The position numbers and the translations under genes were made by a program. Below the pieces are notes generated by a model. The model was given only the letters and a program-made list of their open reading frames with translations, did not search any database and was not told the origin of the DNA. Below are positions 36,576 to 37,313 of a DNA stretch of 37,313 bases, one piece after another. Numbering within the stretch: position 1 is the first letter of the stretch; every line of letters starts with the position of its first letter. Source of the DNA: Rhodospirillales bacterium Ga0074136 (lineage in GTDB: Bacteria; Pseudomonadota; Alphaproteobacteria; Acetobacterales; Acetobacteraceae). The stretch lies in the NCBI GenBank assembly GCA_001464375.1, contig LNEW01000196.1, positions 1 through 37,313 on the forward strand. The letters run 5' to 3'.

Positions 36576-37313
36576 TCCAGGCCTTCGTAGAAGTCGTTGC
36601 CCTTGTCATCGACCACGATGAAGGCGGGGAAGTCCTCGACCTCGATGCGCCACACCGCCTCCATGCCGAGCTCGGGATATTCCAGGACTTCCACCTTGCG
36701 GATGCAGTCCTGCGCGAGCCGCGCCGCCGGGCCGCCGACGGAGCCGAGGTAGAAGCCGCCGAATTTCTTGCAGGCGTTGAGCACGGCCTTGGAACGGTTG
36801 CCCTTGGCCAGCATCACGAAGGACCCGCCGGCGGCCTGGAAGGCCTCGACGTAGCTGTCCATGCGCCCGGCGGTGGTCGGCCCGAACGACCCGGTGGCGT
36901 AGCCCACCGGCGTCTTGGCCGGGCCAGCGTAATAGACGGGGTGGTCCTTGATGTATTGCGGCAGGCCAAGCCCCGCATCGAGCCGTTCCTGCAGCTTGGC
37001 ATGCGCGATGTCGCGCGCCACCACCATGGTGCCGGTGAGCGAGACGCGCGTCTTGACCGGATGCTTCGAGAGTTCCGCGCGGATCTCGGCCATCGGGCGA
37101 TTGAGGTCGATCTGCACGACCTCGCCGCCCAGGATGTCCTCGGTATGCTCGGGCAGGTACTGCGCGGGATCGCGCTCGAGTTCCTCCAGGAACACGCCCT
37201 CGGCGGTGATCTTCGCCTTGATCTGGCGGTCGGCGGAGCACGACACGCCGATGCCGATGGGCAGCGAAGCGCCATGGCGCGCCAGGCGCACAACCCGCAC
37301 ATCATGGCAGAAA
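36572..37313 (-). CDS. Class I fumarate hydratase (partial, N-terminus outside window)
   Basis: The visible 247 residues are the C-terminal part of a class I Fe-S fumarase (FumA/FumB-like). They begin within the [18 protein letters not shown] region and continue through [74 protein letters not shown] and [14 protein letters not shown]. These are strongly conserved in the family, which uses a [4Fe-4S] cluster. The frame is open to the window edge, so the start is outside; the full protein should be about 540 residues. Its stop overlaps the DUF2798 start. Confidence 0.95.
   Translation of the reverse strand, partial: FCHDVRVVRLARHGASLPIGIGVSCSADRQIKAKITAEGVFLEELERDPAQYLPEHTEDILGGEVVQIDLNRPMAEIRAELSKHPVKTRVSLTGTMVVARDIAHAKLQERLDAGLGLPQYIKDHPVYYAGPAKTPVGYATGSFGPTTAGRMDSYVEAFQAAGGSFVMLAKGNRSKAVLNACKKFGGFYLGSVGGPAARLAQDCIRKVEVLEYPELGMEAVWRIEVEDFPAFIVVDDKGNDFYEGLE

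Overview
The window looks like chromosomal DNA of a high-GC (roughly 70 %) Gram-negative alphaproteobacterium, most likely Acetobacteraceae (Roseomonas-like). The evidence is outer-membrane genes (lpxC, bamD), a type A RNase P RNA, alphaproteobacterial FtsZ and FtsI architectures, a DUF1127 protein and a GcvA-type LysR regulator. The family placement is inference from gene style. No mobile element, CRISPR array, tRNA or rRNA is visible.

Region 1 (about 1-23210) reads almost entirely on the minus strand. It is a complete, compact division and cell wall (dcw) cluster in the order mraZ-rsmH-ftsL-ftsI-murE-murF-mraY-murD-ftsW-murG-murC-murB-ddlB-ftsQ-ftsA-ftsZ-lpxC-bamD-recN, followed by a partial GNAT acetyltransferase. 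Most start and stop codons overlap (ATGA, GTGA, TGATG), so translation is probably coupled. Clear gaps occur only before ftsI, ftsZ, lpxC and bamD. Upstream of mraZ is a striking array of TGGGA-like boxes with an exact 10-bp period. It resembles the known MraZ operator but is longer. The RNase P RNA gene rnpB lies further upstream on the same strand.

Region 2 (23868-27011) holds a small DoxX-like membrane protein, a LysR regulator divergent from a DUF1127 protein (with a T-N11-A palindrome between them), and an AmpD-like amidase coupled to a TerB/J-domain protein (DjlA-like). The amidase fits peptidoglycan recycling.

Region 3 (27134-33582, plus strand) has a fused 5-oxoprolinase (HyuA-HyuB type) whose stop overlaps the GTG start of a large AsmA-like envelope protein.

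Region 4 (33583-37313, minus strand) is a tight operon bracketed by two unrelated fumarases. It runs from a class I Fe-S fumarase (partial at the window edge) through DUF2798, DUF1272, RidA, a VOC protein and class II FumC to a ribbon-helix-helix protein.

Most of the window is well-known housekeeping biology. The points most worth a second look are the expanded MraZ-box array, the long FtsL tail, hairpins in the lpxC leader and at the murC-murB junction, the oplA-asmA coupling, and the mixed dual-fumarase operon.
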